Of a DNA stretch of 64,000 nt, positions 13,030-22,361 are shown one piece after another. The DNA comes from Ignavibacteriales bacterium (GTDB taxonomy: Bacteria; Bacteroidota; Ignavibacteria; Ignavibacteriales; Melioribacteraceae): positions 465,626 to 529,625 of the forward strand of contig JACKAB010000008.1 in NCBI GenBank assembly GCA_020635285.1, given 5' to 3'. The notes under the pieces were generated by a model that saw only the letters and a program-made list of their open reading frames with translations, did no database searches and had not been told where the DNA came from. The translations under genes were made by a program, and so were the position numbers. Numbering within the stretch: position 1 is the first letter of the stretch; every line of letters begins with the position of its first letter.

Positions 13030-13848
13030 ATGACAGCTCAACAAAAGCTAAAAGAAAAAACATCTCAAAAATTACATATTTGTGTCGGATTAGATACTGA
13101 CATAAAAAAGATTCCGGCAAATTTACAAAAGTCAAAAAACGCAATTCTAGATTTTAACAAAGCCGTAATTGAGGCCACAATTCATGATTCAGCAGCTTAT
13201 AAGATCAATTTTGCATTTTACGAAACATTTGGTTCAAAAGGATTTGATATAATTGAGAAAACTATTGATTTTATTGGTAACAAGGTTTTAATAATTGCCG
13301 ATGCTAAAAGAGGCGATATAGGAAATACCTCTAAAAAATATGCCGAATCTGTATTTGATTATTTTAAATGTGATTCAATCACTCTTCATCCTTATATGGG
13401 ATATGAATCTGTTAGTCCATTTTTAGAATATGAAAATAAGCTCAGCTTTATTTTGGGTTTAACCTCAAATAAAAGTGCAGTTGATTTTGAGAAACAAAAA
13501 TTGATAAATGGAAAATTTCTTTATCAAGAAGTAATTGAAAAAAAATTGGGGAGTGGAACACAAATAATAATTGTGGAATTGTTTTTGGTGCAACTAACAT
13601 AAATGAACTTCAAGAAAATATTGCAGTCGTTTAAAAGTATGCCTATATTATTGCCAGGTGTTGGAGCGCAGGGTGGAAGCTTAGAAGATGTGGTTAACGC
13701 TTTTTACAAAATTAACAATCAGAATTTTATAGTCAATGTTAGTCGAGGCTTATTATATATTGATGATTCAAATGAATTTCAAAAAAGTATTGAGAAAGAA
13801 ATTAAAAAACTTAATCAAATTGTTCTAAAAAGTAGTTCTGGTTTTTAA
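13030..13848 (+). CDS. pyrF: Orotidine 5'-phosphate decarboxylase (two compensating shifts)
   Basis: PyrF turns OMP into UMP. About 272 residues, the longer type common in Bacteroidota and actinobacteria. The N-terminal part carries LHICVGLDTD; the catalytic Lys-Asp-Lys region is seen as IADAKRGDIGNTSKKYA, and the C-terminal phosphate-binding loop as PGVGAQGGSLEDV. Between about 13563 and 13635 the natural protein runs in another frame, reading NNNCGIVFGATNINELQENIAVV. One base is missing in the A-run at about 13562 and one is extra near 13635, so the gene returns to its first frame. An in-frame TAA at 13600-13602 is thus an artefact. Confidence 0.93.
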
Positions 13849-13916
13849 CATTATTTTTCATCTCAGTATTTTTTATTTTAATAGATAAACATTTATTTGG
13901 TGATTAGAATTTAATT

Positions 13917-15387
13917 ATGCAATCACAAACAAATATATCTGAAGAACAATTCCATAAAATTTGGCAAGAGCAGGATTTTACAGCAGAACTAAAAACATTG
14001 GCTGGAGACGATGTTGAAGTTATTTCTCCGGGAGAATATAATTCTGATGAATCCGGTCCGGACTTTAAGCACGCCAGAATTAAACTAGGTAATTTAACAT
14101 TTGTTGGTGATGTAGAAATAGATCAAGATTATTCAGATTGGAAAAAACATGGTCACAATATAAACCGGAATTACAACAAACTTATTCTTCATATTAGTTA
14201 TACTAACCCTCAGAAACAAAATTACATTTACACAAGCGATGGAAGGAAAGTTCCATCCATTGCAATCAATAAATATATTTCTGCTGATAATTTAGAAACT
14301 ATCAAAAAGCCAACCAGTAAAAAAAATTTATTAATAAAAATTTAAATCTAAAATGCAGTCATGAAATTCATTTAGTTGACTACCAATTACGAAACAAGAC
14401 AGTTCTACAATTTGGCTTAAAGCGATTTGAGAATAAATGTAAAAAAAGTTTTTAACCGGCTTAAAGAATTAAAATTTATAAATGACTTAGAGTTAAACGA
14501 ACCAGTAATAAGATATGAGTTAACAAAAGAATTTGATGAAAAAAAAATTTTGAAAAAGAAGATTTTAAGGATAAAGATATTTGGAAACAGCTTTTGTATG
14601 AATTTATTTTCGAAGCATTGGGCTACTCTAAAAATAAACGAATGATGCAAAAGTTAGCACAAAGTGTAAACTTAAAATTTCTTAACAGCATTGAGTTTAC
14701 TGAAAATTATAAAAACCAAAGTTGAAGCAATATTATTTAGTATTGCTGGACTTTTACCGGAATTAAATGATGATGATAAATATTTAAAAATCTGACTGAT
14801 GAGTGGAACAAAGAAAAAGTAAATTACGATGGTAAATTTTTGATGAAACCCAATGGCATTTTCTTGGTCAGCGGCCTCAAAATTTTCCTACCATCAGAAT
14901 TGTAGGCGGAGCAATTTTAATAGAATCAATTTTACATCATAACTTGGCAGGACAAATAATTAAAAAATTTTCTGAGATAAATAATCCCAAAGTTTTAATC
15001 AATTCAATTAGGTCTTTATTTATTTTAAAGGCAACCGGTTACTGGCAGGAACATTATGTCTTCAATAAAAAATCAAAAGTAAAGCTTAATTATTTACTGG
15101 GACTTTCACGAGCAGATGAAATAATGATTAATGTAATTTTACCTTATCTTTCTGTTTATTTTGAGCTGTTTGGAAATCAGAAATTATCAAAGAAAGTATT
15201 GCAGATTTATAATGAGTATGATCAGAAGTCTGATAATAAAATAACGAAAGATGTATCCAAAGGTTTGCAAGTGGAAGGTCTGGAAAAGAAAACTATTTAT
15301 GCACAGGGGATGATTGAACTTTACAGAAATTATTGCAGCAAAAATAGATGTTTGGAGTGTGAGATTGGTAAAACTGTTTTTACATGA
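13917..15387 (+). CDS. DUF2851 family protein (frameshifted)
   Basis: A protein of about 488 residues found widely in Bacteroidota-group genomes and of unknown function. Seen here: the N-terminal block NSDESGPDFKHARIKL with GDVEIDQDYSDWKKHGH (residues about 40-85), the central RPQNFPTIRIVGGA (around 14870-14915) and the Cys-rich C-terminus NYCSKNRCLECEIG. I know these blocks as marks of the DUF2851 family; no enzyme activity is established. The ORF is cut by indels near 14335 (A-run), 14560, 14700, 14795 and 14845. It is convergent with the next gene, with a dispersed repeat in the gap. Confidence 0.85.
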
Positions 15388-15412
15388 AAAATCTTTTAAA
15401 AAATAATAAATT

Positions 15413-15546
15413 GTCGTTCTGGCATGTCTGTTGATTCGAACTGTCATTCCAATTTGATTTTTTGCAAGACCGGAATCTATAATTTGTCCACAAAAAATAA
15501 AGATTCAGATTCCAGTATTCTAAAAAGCAGAAACCGGAATGACGAT
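15413..15546. repeat. Dispersed intergenic repeat with imperfect terminal inverted ends
   Basis: The gap between two convergent genes is filled by a repeat-like segment: it begins GTCGTTCTGG, ends CCGGAATGAC, and has internal pieces of the same type (CTGTCATTCC, GACCGGAATCT, CAGATTCCAG). The ends are imperfect inverted copies. This arrangement is typical of dispersed palindromic intergenic repeats in low-GC environmental genomes. No coding frame is visible. It may also act as a bidirectional terminator for the flanking genes. Confidence 0.55.
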
Positions 15547-15547
15547 A

Positions 15548-16150
15548 TTAATTATTACCTTTCAACCTATTAATCTCATCTCTTAATTTTGCAGCGCGTT
15601 CGTAATCTTCTTTTTCCAAAGCTTCTCTTAATTGATCTTGTAAAGATGCGACTTTAGTTTCAGAGGATTGTTTAGGGTATTGTTTTGATTCAAAATTATT
15701 CGCAAGGTCAATAGATTCTTCTGACTCTTCGCCCTCATCACCAGATGGAACAAAAGATGCTGCTCGCATAACTTCTTCAGAAACAAAAATTTGTGATCCG
15801 GTTCTAACTGCTAAAGCAATTGCATCGCTCGGTCTTGCGTCTATTGTATTAGTAAGAGTGGAAACTTCTAAAATAATTTTAGCGTAAAAAGTATTGTCGC
15901 GTAATTCATCAATAAATATTTCTAAAACAGTTGCTCCAAGATCATCCACCAAATTTTTCATTAAATCGTGGGTTAACGGTCGGGGAGGTTTAATTCCCTC
16001 AATTTCTAAAGCTATAGATTGTGCCTCAAACGAGCCAATTATAATTGGTAATCTGCGTGTGCCGTAAGATTCCTTTAATAAAAGAGCATAGGCTCCACCA
16101 GCAGATGGGCTTGAAGACAATCCTAAAATATCAACTTGAACTTTATCCAA
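15548..16150 (-). CDS. Bifunctional nuclease (BFN/DUF151) domain protein with UVR motif
   Basis: The 200-residue product has an N-terminal BFN domain: VDILGLSSSPSAGGAYALLL, the GTRRLPIIIGSFEAQSIA block, PRPLTHDLM and DARPSDAIALAVRTG (residues 1-140). This domain was named from a plant DNase/RNase, but its bacterial role is not settled. The C-terminus is a UvrB/UvrC-type motif (LREALEKEDYERAAKLRDEI, about residues 175-194), a helical hairpin used for protein contacts, found also in UvrB, UvrC and McsA. An acidic linker separates them. ATG start; the frame is intact. It is transcribed towards the DUF2851 gene and away from clpS, with a 96-base AT-rich divergent spacer likely to hold both promoters. 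Confidence 0.9.
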   Translation of the reverse strand: MDKVQVDILGLSSSPSAGGAYALLLKESYGTRRLPIIIGSFEAQSIALEIEGIKPPRPLTHDLMKNLVDDLGATVLEIFIDELRDNTFYAKIILEVSTLTNTIDARPSDAIALAVRTGSQIFVSEEVMRAASFVPSGDEGEESEESIDLANNFESKQYPKQSSETKVASLQDQLREALEKEDYERAAKLRDEINRLKGNN

Positions 16151-16246
16151 AACGAAACAATACCTTTATTATGTTAAAATTACTAATTTGTATGCGCTAA
16201 TATAAAAAATATAATCGTAAAAATAATTTTAATATTTATTATCACA

Positions 16247-16555
16247 ATGAGAGATTTCTTAATAAAATCTGAATTAGAAAAGCCGAATGAAAGCATTAAA
16301 CCGGAAATTTACGAAGACACAGAAATTGATTCCGCTTACCGTGTAATTTTGTTTAATGATAACATCCACACATTTGATGATGTAATTTTTCAGCTAATTA
16401 AAGCAATAAATTGTTCATTTGAAAAAGCAAGATCTTTTGCGTTTGAAGTTCATGTAAAAGGGAAAGCAATGGTTTTTGCCGGCTCCATGCTTGAGTGCTT
16501 AAAAGTCACTTCAATTTTAGAAGAGATTGGTCTGCACACACAAATTGTTGGGTGA
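16247..16555 (+). CDS. clpS: ClpS-type adaptor protein
   Basis: ClpS hands N-degron substrates to the ClpAP protease. The 102-residue product shows the ClpS core from about residue 28: YRVILFNDNIHTFDDVIFQL (with the Asn-Asp pair that binds the substrate amino terminus), FEKARSFAFEVHVKGKA (with the conserved His), and the closing LEEIGLHTQIVG. The hydrophobic-pocket Met of the Escherichia coli protein is replaced (HTFDDV instead of TPMEFV), as in many Bacteroidota-group homologues. No clpA lies nearby. The N-terminal 27 residues are a polar extension. Intact. Confidence 0.92.
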   Translation: MRDFLIKSELEKPNESIKPEIYEDTEIDSAYRVILFNDNIHTFDDVIFQLIKAINCSFEKARSFAFEVHVKGKAMVFAGSMLECLKVTSILEEIGLHTQIVG

Positions 16556-16580
16556 GAAATTTCATGTAATATTTAATCAG

Positions 16581-16686
16581 ACATTGCGAATTCTAATACT
16601 TTTTCGGAGTAAAGTAATCTTTTTCAAATTAACAGATTGCTGCGGTAAAAACTCCCTGCCTTGCGGCAAGGCTGGCTCGAAATGAC
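16581..16686. repeat. Dispersed intergenic repeat carrying a 21-bp near-palindrome
   Basis: Starts ACATTGCGA and ends TCGAAATGAC, with inner AAGTAATCT and AGATTGCTGCGG, the same order of blocks as the repeat at 25735-25822. Inside, 16655-16675 is a 21-bp near-palindrome (10-bp arms with one mismatch around a central G) that resembles the 21-bp palindrome inserted in a FIST gene at 50835. The rest of the 245-base gap before the GTPase gene is AT-rich, with no coding sign. Confidence 0.55.
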
Positions 16687-16800
16687 AAATCTGTTGAAAT
16701 TTATTGGCTTCTATGACTTACCTTTTCGATACAGTAATAATAATATTCATGTTTTTGTAAATTTAGTCATTCAAAAAAATAAATTAAGGAACAGAAATTT

Positions 16801-17880
16801 ATGCAGATTGGATTGGTTGGATTGCAATACTCGGGTAAAACCACACTATTTAATATACTCTCCGGAAAAGAAAATGAGCCTAACGCTGCAATAGATAAGG
16901 CTTCCATTGAAGTTGTAAAAGTCCCAGATGAAAGATTAAATGTGCTTACTGAAATTTTTAATCCTAAAAAAGAAGTTCATGCCACAATTGAAGTTTATGA
17001 CATACCTGGATTAAGAACCGGCGATGATGGAAAACTTAGAATTACAAATTCATTTTTAAGTGAAGTGAAAAATAATGATGCGCTTTTTTATGTTGTTCGG
17101 CAATTTAAAGAAGATTCTGTACTTCACCCTATGAATAAAATTGAGCCGACTGAGGATATTTCATTTTTAGAAAATGAATTTTTATTTTATGATTTGGCTT
17201 TCTTGGAAAACCGAATTGATAAAATAAAACGCGAAGTGATGAAAACAAAGGATGATAAACTCAAAAGAGAAATTCCATTAATTGAAAAATGTTTACATCA
17301 CGTTGAAAAAGAAAAACCGTTGAGGACTCTAGAACTTGATGATGCTGAATTGAAAATTTTATCCGGTTATCAGCTTTTAACACTTAAGCCATTGGTTATT
17401 GCAATTAATTTTGATGATGAATCAATTGACAAAGTTGATGAAGAACTTAAGAAGGCTAAAGAATTAGTAAATGATGAAAATGTTAAAATCATTCCTTTCT
17501 TTGCAAAATTGGAACTAGAATTAACAAATTTAACCGATGAAGACAGAAAAATGTTTATGGAAGATTATGGAATTAAAGAATCAGCATTGAGTAAAATTCT
17601 TAAAGCATCTTACGAAGCATTGGGATTGCAAAGTTTTTTCACAGTTGGTGAAGATGAAAATAGAGCATGGACAATTAAGAAAAATTACACAGCTCAAGAT
17701 GCAGCCGGAGTAATTCACACAGATTTTTATAATAAATTTATACGTGCGGAGGTTGTGGGTTATGAAGATTTTGTTACTCATAAAACATTTGCAAAGTGTA
17801 AAGAAGCCGGTGTGTGGAAGCTTGAAGGCAAAGAATACATAGTTCAAGATGGTGATATTTTAAATATACGTCATAGTTAA
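16801..17880 (+). CDS. ychF: YchF/Obg-type GTPase with C-terminal TGS-like (DUF933) domain
   Basis: The 359-residue product has a P-loop NTPase domain (G1 GLQYSGKTTLFN at residues 6-17, G3 DIPGLR at about 74) with a long helical insert (about 120-180), and a C-terminal DUF933/TGS-like domain from about 275 (FFTVGEDENRAWTI, GVIHTDFYNKFIRAEVV, and VQDGDILNIRHS at the end). YchF proteins are ribosome-associated and hydrolyse ATP better than GTP because the G4 motif departs from NKxD; here that position reads INFDD. The G1 serine/glycine pattern is also slightly unusual (LQYSGKT). ATG start, intact. It is probably in one unit with pepD, 31 bases on. Confidence 0.88.
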   Translation: MQIGLVGLQYSGKTTLFNILSGKENEPNAAIDKASIEVVKVPDERLNVLTEIFNPKKEVHATIEVYDIPGLRTGDDGKLRITNSFLSEVKNNDALFYVVRQFKEDSVLHPMNKIEPTEDISFLENEFLFYDLAFLENRIDKIKREVMKTKDDKLKREIPLIEKCLHHVEKEKPLRTLELDDAELKILSGYQLLTLKPLVIAINFDDESIDKVDEELKKAKELVNDENVKIIPFFAKLELELTNLTDEDRKMFMEDYGIKESALSKILKASYEALGLQSFFTVGEDENRAWTIKKNYTAQDAAGVIHTDFYNKFIRAEVVGYEDFVTHKTFAKCKEAGVWKLEGKEYIVQDGDILNIRHS

Positions 17881-17911
17881 AAAAATAATTTGAAAAAAAA
17901 TGGAGAATAAT

Positions 17912-19366
17912 ATGTCCAGCAAAGCAATTGAAGGTTTAAAACCAGCATTATTATGGCAGCACTTTTATGAATTAAGTCAAATTCCTCGCCCATCAAAAAG
18001 GGAAGAGAAAGCTGTAGAATTTGTTAGAGAATACGCACGCAGAAACAATTTTAAGTTCGATGAAGATAAAGTCGGAAATATTGTAATTCATGTTCCGGCA
18101 AGTAAAGGTAAAGAAAAATCACCAACTATTGTGTTGCAAGGCCATGTTGACATGGTTTGCGAAATGAACAAAGGAACCAAACACGATTTTGATAAAGACC
18201 CAATTAAGCTAATAAACACCGGTGAATGGATAACCGCAGATGGAACAACTCTGGGCGCAGATAATGGAATTGGAGTTGCAGCAGGAATGGCAGTTGCATT
18301 AGATAAATCAGCGGTGCACGGACCACTTGAATTGCTTTGCACAATTGATGAAGAAACCGGAATGACCGGTGTTAATGAATTACAGCCTAAATTTATAAAG
18401 GGCAAAACATTACTAAATATGGATTCTGAAGAAGACGGTGCGTTTTATGTTGGCTGCTCTGGCGGACAAGACACTGCCGGAATATTTAACTTAGAATACA
18501 CAAGAACAAGAAAAAACTTTGCTGCTTATGAGCTTATGGTAACTGGCTTAAAAGGCGGGCACTCTGGTTTAGATATAATTCAGCAAAGAGCAAATTCAAT
18601 AAAATTATTGGGTCAATTATTAAGTCAGCTGAATGTTAATTTCCAGATTGCAAAAATTAGCGGCGGCTCTTTACGCAATGCAATTCCTCGTGAAGCTGAA
18701 GCTGTAATTCTTTTTGATCCTAAAGATTTATTAAAAGTTAAAAAAGTAATTAAGAATTTTATTGCAAGTTCGCTTTTGGAATATAAAGCTGTTGATCCAA
18801 AATTAACTGTTACATTAAAAAAGTTAAGGATAAAATTAGCAAGGGTTTTAAAACTGAACTTACAGATAAGATTATTAATGTTATAAATTCAATGCCGCAC
18901 GGAGTAATTTCAATGAGCCATGATCTTGAAGGCTTGGTTGAAACTTCCACAAATTTGGCAACAATTAAAATGGATGCAAAACAATTAACAATTGGTACAA
19001 GCCAACGCAGCTCTGTTGATGGCGCAAAAGTAAATATTGCAAACACAGTAAAATCAATATTTAATCTTGCCGGTGCAAAAGTTGTTGAAGGTGATGGATA
19101 TCCCGGATGGCAGCCAAATATGGATTCCAATTTATTAAAAGTTTCTAAAAAAGCATTCAAAAACTTATTTAAGAAAGAGCCGGAAATTAAAGCAATTCAT
19201 GCTGGATTAGAAACTGGTTTGTTGGGCGCAAAATACCCCGGAATTGATATGATCTCTTTTGGACCAACAATACAAGGCGCGCATTCACCGGATGAACAAG
19301 TTAATATTAAAGATGTTGAGAAAATTTTATAATTTGCTAAAAGCAATTTTGAAGGAGTTGAGTTAG
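17912..19366 (+). CDS. pepD: Beta-Ala-His/Xaa-His dipeptidase, M20 family (frameshifted)
   Basis: PepD is a cytosolic zinc dipeptidase with wide specificity. Its metal site is visible: GHVDMVCE (His and Asp near residues 77-79), the bridging Asp in GADNGIGVA, and the catalytic Glu pair in TIDEETGMTGV; the lid domain has GGHSGLDI, and the C-terminal ligand region shows HAGLETGLL. Two breaks: near 18830 (A-run before GGATAA) and near 19326 (the T-run in the last codons), after which the natural ending is FYNLLKAILKELS. I prefer the ATG at 17912 over the one at 17900 because GGAG lies six bases before it. About 484 residues, normal for the family. Confidence 0.92.
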
Positions 19367-19412
19367 TAAGATTTTTTGCAAAATAAAAATTATTTTTTTG
19401 AGGTGAATATAG

Positions 19413-20513
19413 ATGAAACAAAATTATTGGTTAGATCTTTTCACTGGTGCAACTTGGAATGAATTTTTTAGAGTCTGGTGGAAATACTTCTGGATTTCGA
19501 GAATCAAGATGGTCTACGGTTCAAAAAAATCAAAAAGGAGATTTTCTAATTTGTTATCTAACGGGTGTATCCAGATTTATTGGAATTCTTGAAGTTATTT
19601 CTGAGCCATTTCAAGATAATTCACTTATTTGGAAAGATGAGGATTTTCCAGCCAGATTAAAAGTTAAACCTATAATTACTCTGAAACCAAACACAGCTTA
19701 TTCCTGTTCATACATTAAGGGATAAATTGAGTTTTTTTCAGAATTTAAAAAGTCCACACGCATGGACTGGAGCATTTCGTTCTTCTCCCTGCGAAATGGT
19801 CTAAAGATGATGGAGATGCAATTTTTCTGCTGTGAAGGATGTATCCGAAAACCCTGTTGATCGACCTGTGGATCCAAGAAAGCTTAATTATCGACCAAAA
19901 GGGTTTTAAATCTAAAATTGGCACTGTTTCAATTCCTTCAACTGATAGTGAAGATAAAGGAGTTGTTCTAAAAAAATCATATTCTGATCATACTGAAATT
20001 CAATACCTTTTATTAAAATTAGGTAGCGATATGGGATTTGATGTTTGGGTTGCCAGAAATGACAGAAACAGAGACTTCAAGGGTAGAAATTTTACAAATC
20101 TTTCAAAATTGAGAAATGAGTTACCAAATCAATTTGATGAAATCACAAACAAAACAATAGAGCTGATTGATGTTTTATGGTTAAAAGGCAATACATTTAT
20201 TGCTGCATTTGAAATTGAAAGTACTACATCAATATATTCTGGTCTGCTTAGAATGTCAGATTTAATTTCGATGCAGCCTAACGTAAATATTCCGCTTTTT
20301 ATTGTTGCTCCAGATGAACGACGTGAAAAAGTTATTACAGAAATAAATCGTGCCAACTTTTTCAAAAATGTCACCTAGATTATCAGAAATTTGTCGATAT
20401 ATCTCATTTTCTGAATTACGTATTCAGATAAAAAAAATCGAATCGATCGTTCAATATTTAAAACCAGAATTTTTGATGAATTAAGAATCTTGCGATTTGA
20501 TGAAGCATACTAA
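19413..20513 (+). CDS. EVE domain protein with probable PD-(D/E)XK-like nuclease domain (frameshifted)
   Basis: About 365 residues over three or four frames. The first 150 residues look like an EVE domain (YWLDLFTGATWNEF at the start, GDFLICYLTGVSRFIGILEV in the middle), a fold related to YTH and PUA that often reads modified bases. The C-terminal half (TEIQYLLLKLGSDMGFDVWV, then IDVLWLKG and AFEIESTTSIYSGL) has the spacing of a restriction-type nuclease core: Asp in IDVLW, Glu in FEIE. I recognise this two-domain family from other bacteria, where its job is not settled; defence against modified or foreign DNA is an inference. Frame breaks near 19470, 19730-19850, 20365 and 20470. AGGTG lies before the ATG. 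No methylase is next to it. Confidence 0.7.
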
Positions 20514-20605
20514 TAGAAAAGATTATCAAAATTAGCATATTTATTTTAAGACTTTTATTATAAAAAAACGTTACAAACATCTTAGTTAGACTATTGAGGA
20601 TTAAA

Positions 20606-20820
20606 ATGAAAACAAATAAAGAATTAAAACAAGAATATAAATTAAGGAAAACTTAAGAGGGCGTTTTCCAAATTAAGGATAAGCGAAGCAGCAAAATATT
20701 AATTGGGAAATAATATAATCCCATTTTAACCATTGTCCGATGCATTATTTACTATGTAATTAGATATAAAAAATTAAGTGTTCGCCAAGATCTATTAACG
20801 CAAAGCGTAAAGATTGCTAT
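20606..20820 (+). pseudogene. Relic of a small GIY-YIG-like nuclease gene, copy 1
   Basis: ATG-initiated remnant encoding KTNKELKQEYKL, then after a break GVFQIKDKRSSKILIG, which is the variant GIY-YIG motif (GVF...ILIG) of a family of about 110-residue single-domain proteins. The motif breaks down after about 35 codons and no catalytic Arg or Glu segment is left. The first 35 bases after the ATG (20609-20643) recur exactly at 21038-21072. The relic abuts the higB-like relic. Confidence 0.5.
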
Positions 20821-21021
20821 ATGATTAAGAGTTTTGCTGATAAATACACTGAAAAAATTATTGAAATTGAAAGAGTAAGCAAATTAATTCCAGCGATTTT
20901 AAAAGTTGCATAAAAAAAACTTTTAATAATTGATGATGCAGAAAGAATTGAAGATTTAAGAATTCCACCCGGAAATCGATTAGAAAAATTATCTGGATAC
21001 TTTAAAGTCATAATATATTAG
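20821..21021 (+). pseudogene. Relic of a HigB/RelE-family toxin gene
   Basis: Translates as a recognisable HigB-type toxin start: IKSFADKYTEKI, then ERVSKLIPAILKVA, an in-frame TAA in an A-rich run, and DDAERIEDLRIPPGNRLEKL. The block LRVPPGNRLEKLSG is a hallmark of HigB toxins, mRNA-cleaving RelE-fold proteins. The gene stops right after that block, so the last 25 or so residues with the catalytic region (usually QYSIRINDQWRICF) are missing. No antitoxin gene follows; the next thing is GIY-YIG relic copy 2. A dead remnant, or a truncated one whose end was replaced by the repeat. Confidence 0.6.
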
Positions 21022-21031
21022 AATATTAAAA

Positions 21032-21370
21032 AAAATAAAAACAAATAAAGAATTAAAACAAGAATATAAATTTTAAAATTGGGTTTACCAAATAAGGAAT
21101 AAGAGAAACGGATGTTATTAAATAATAGATTTAGTTGCAATATGGAATAGACAGAAAGTCCAATTAAGCTTTGGTAATCATCAAACCAAGAATTAAAAAT
21201 GATTGGAAGAGTTTTCTGAAGAATTTGAGTATGAAATTATTTCAATATTAGACGATTCAAAAGAAATAGATTATATAAAAAAAGAAGGAAGAGAATTAGA
21301 AGAGTTATTTATAGAAGAACTTCAACCATTTGGTGAAAAAAGGTTACAACAAGAAAGGAGCTTTAAGTGA
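21032..21370 (+). pseudogene. Relic of a small GIY-YIG-like nuclease gene, copy 2
   Basis: The best preserved of three copies. Across frames it gives KTNKELKQEYKF, VYQIRNKRNG (the motif region), LVAIWNRQKVQLSFGNHQT, SEEFEYEIISILDD and LEELFIEELQPFGEK. This order (motif, AIWNRHKFQL-type helix, FEYEIL strand with the acidic residue, and an ELFIEKLQPFGEKGYN-type end) matches small GIY-YIG family proteins. At least three stops and shifts interrupt it, more than elsewhere in the window. Confidence 0.55.
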
Positions 21371-21889
21371 AATTAGATTTCAAGAACAAGGTACGTTAAG
21401 GAATTTATTGATAATTTGGTTATAATATTAAAAATTTTGGAAAATGTTTATGAAGATTTCTCTAAGTCTCACTTTTTTAATAATGATTCCATATTTGATG
21501 CAAAAAGACGAAAAAGAAAAGATTTTTCTTACTTTAAAAATAATGGTCAAGATGGTCTTCATCTAGCTTATAGAAGATGGAAAAATGGGCTTCATTAAAT
21601 AATGATAAATCATATTTAACTCCGCAAGTAGGAAATGATAAGTAATCGAGATCCTTGTATTACAGGGATTCTGAAGGTACTTCTTTCATATGGTATGGAC
21701 GGTGAGTTGGCGAGATAAAATTGGTTTATGCAAGCTCCAAAGATCTTTTAGTAACAAACAAAAATTTATTTTGGTTATGGAACATGAAGCGGATGCCAAA
21801 AATTGTTGGGCTCCAGAGAATATGATGTAAAGCAACATATACTTAATAGGCAACAACAATTTCATTGAAACAAATGATTATCAGGACAA
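21371..21889. other. About 520 bases with no recognisable gene
   Basis: Between GIY-YIG relics 2 and 3. A 60-codon frame at 21416-21598 (FSKSHFFNNDSIFDAKRRKR, then DFSYFKNNGQDGLHLAYRRW) has protein-like composition, and nearby frames continue with FILVMEHEADAKNCW around 21765-21810, but I cannot name the family. It may be a decayed gene of about 150 codons belonging to the same accessory cluster. No hairpin or repeat stood out. Confidence 0.3.
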
Positions 21890-22304
21890 TAAAGGAATTG
21901 AGGGTCAAGAATATAAATTATACAAAAAAACCAGAAAAAGGATATTTTATGATCATGGAAATTAAGAACTTTAAGAAAAGCGGCAAAATCTAATGTTAAT
22001 TAAGGCAGCAGCAAACCGATTTAGTCGCAATTTAAAATAGACAGTAAAGCTGTGGGAATTAGGTTGAAAGCATCTCACCCAGGAACCCTGGGCAGGAATA
22101 GTAAACATAAAAGGAATTGGCAAATGTATTGGGTCTAGAAGAACTTTTGAGTATGAAATTTTATCTGAATTGGACTGAAAAGAAGACGATTCAAAAGAAA
22201 TAGATTATAAAAAAGAAGTAAGGAATTAGAAGAGTTATTTATTGAAGAACTTCAACCTTTTTTTGGCGAAAAAGATTACAATAAGAAATTGAACAAATAA
22301 GAGA
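21890..22304 (+). pseudogene. Relic of a small GIY-YIG-like nuclease gene, copy 3
   Basis: The most decayed copy. GQEYKLYKK at the start corresponds to the KQEYKL of the other copies; TDLVAI around 22018, TFEYEILSELD near 22148 and LEELFIEELQPF with GEKDYNKK near 22225-22295 follow the order seen in copy 2. The central part is lost or scrambled. It ends 58 bases before the acyl-CoA ligase gene. Confidence 0.5.
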
Positions 22305-22361
22305 GAGAATTTATGTATTATTTAATCGGATAAAAAAGCAATAATATATTTATGGGGAAAA

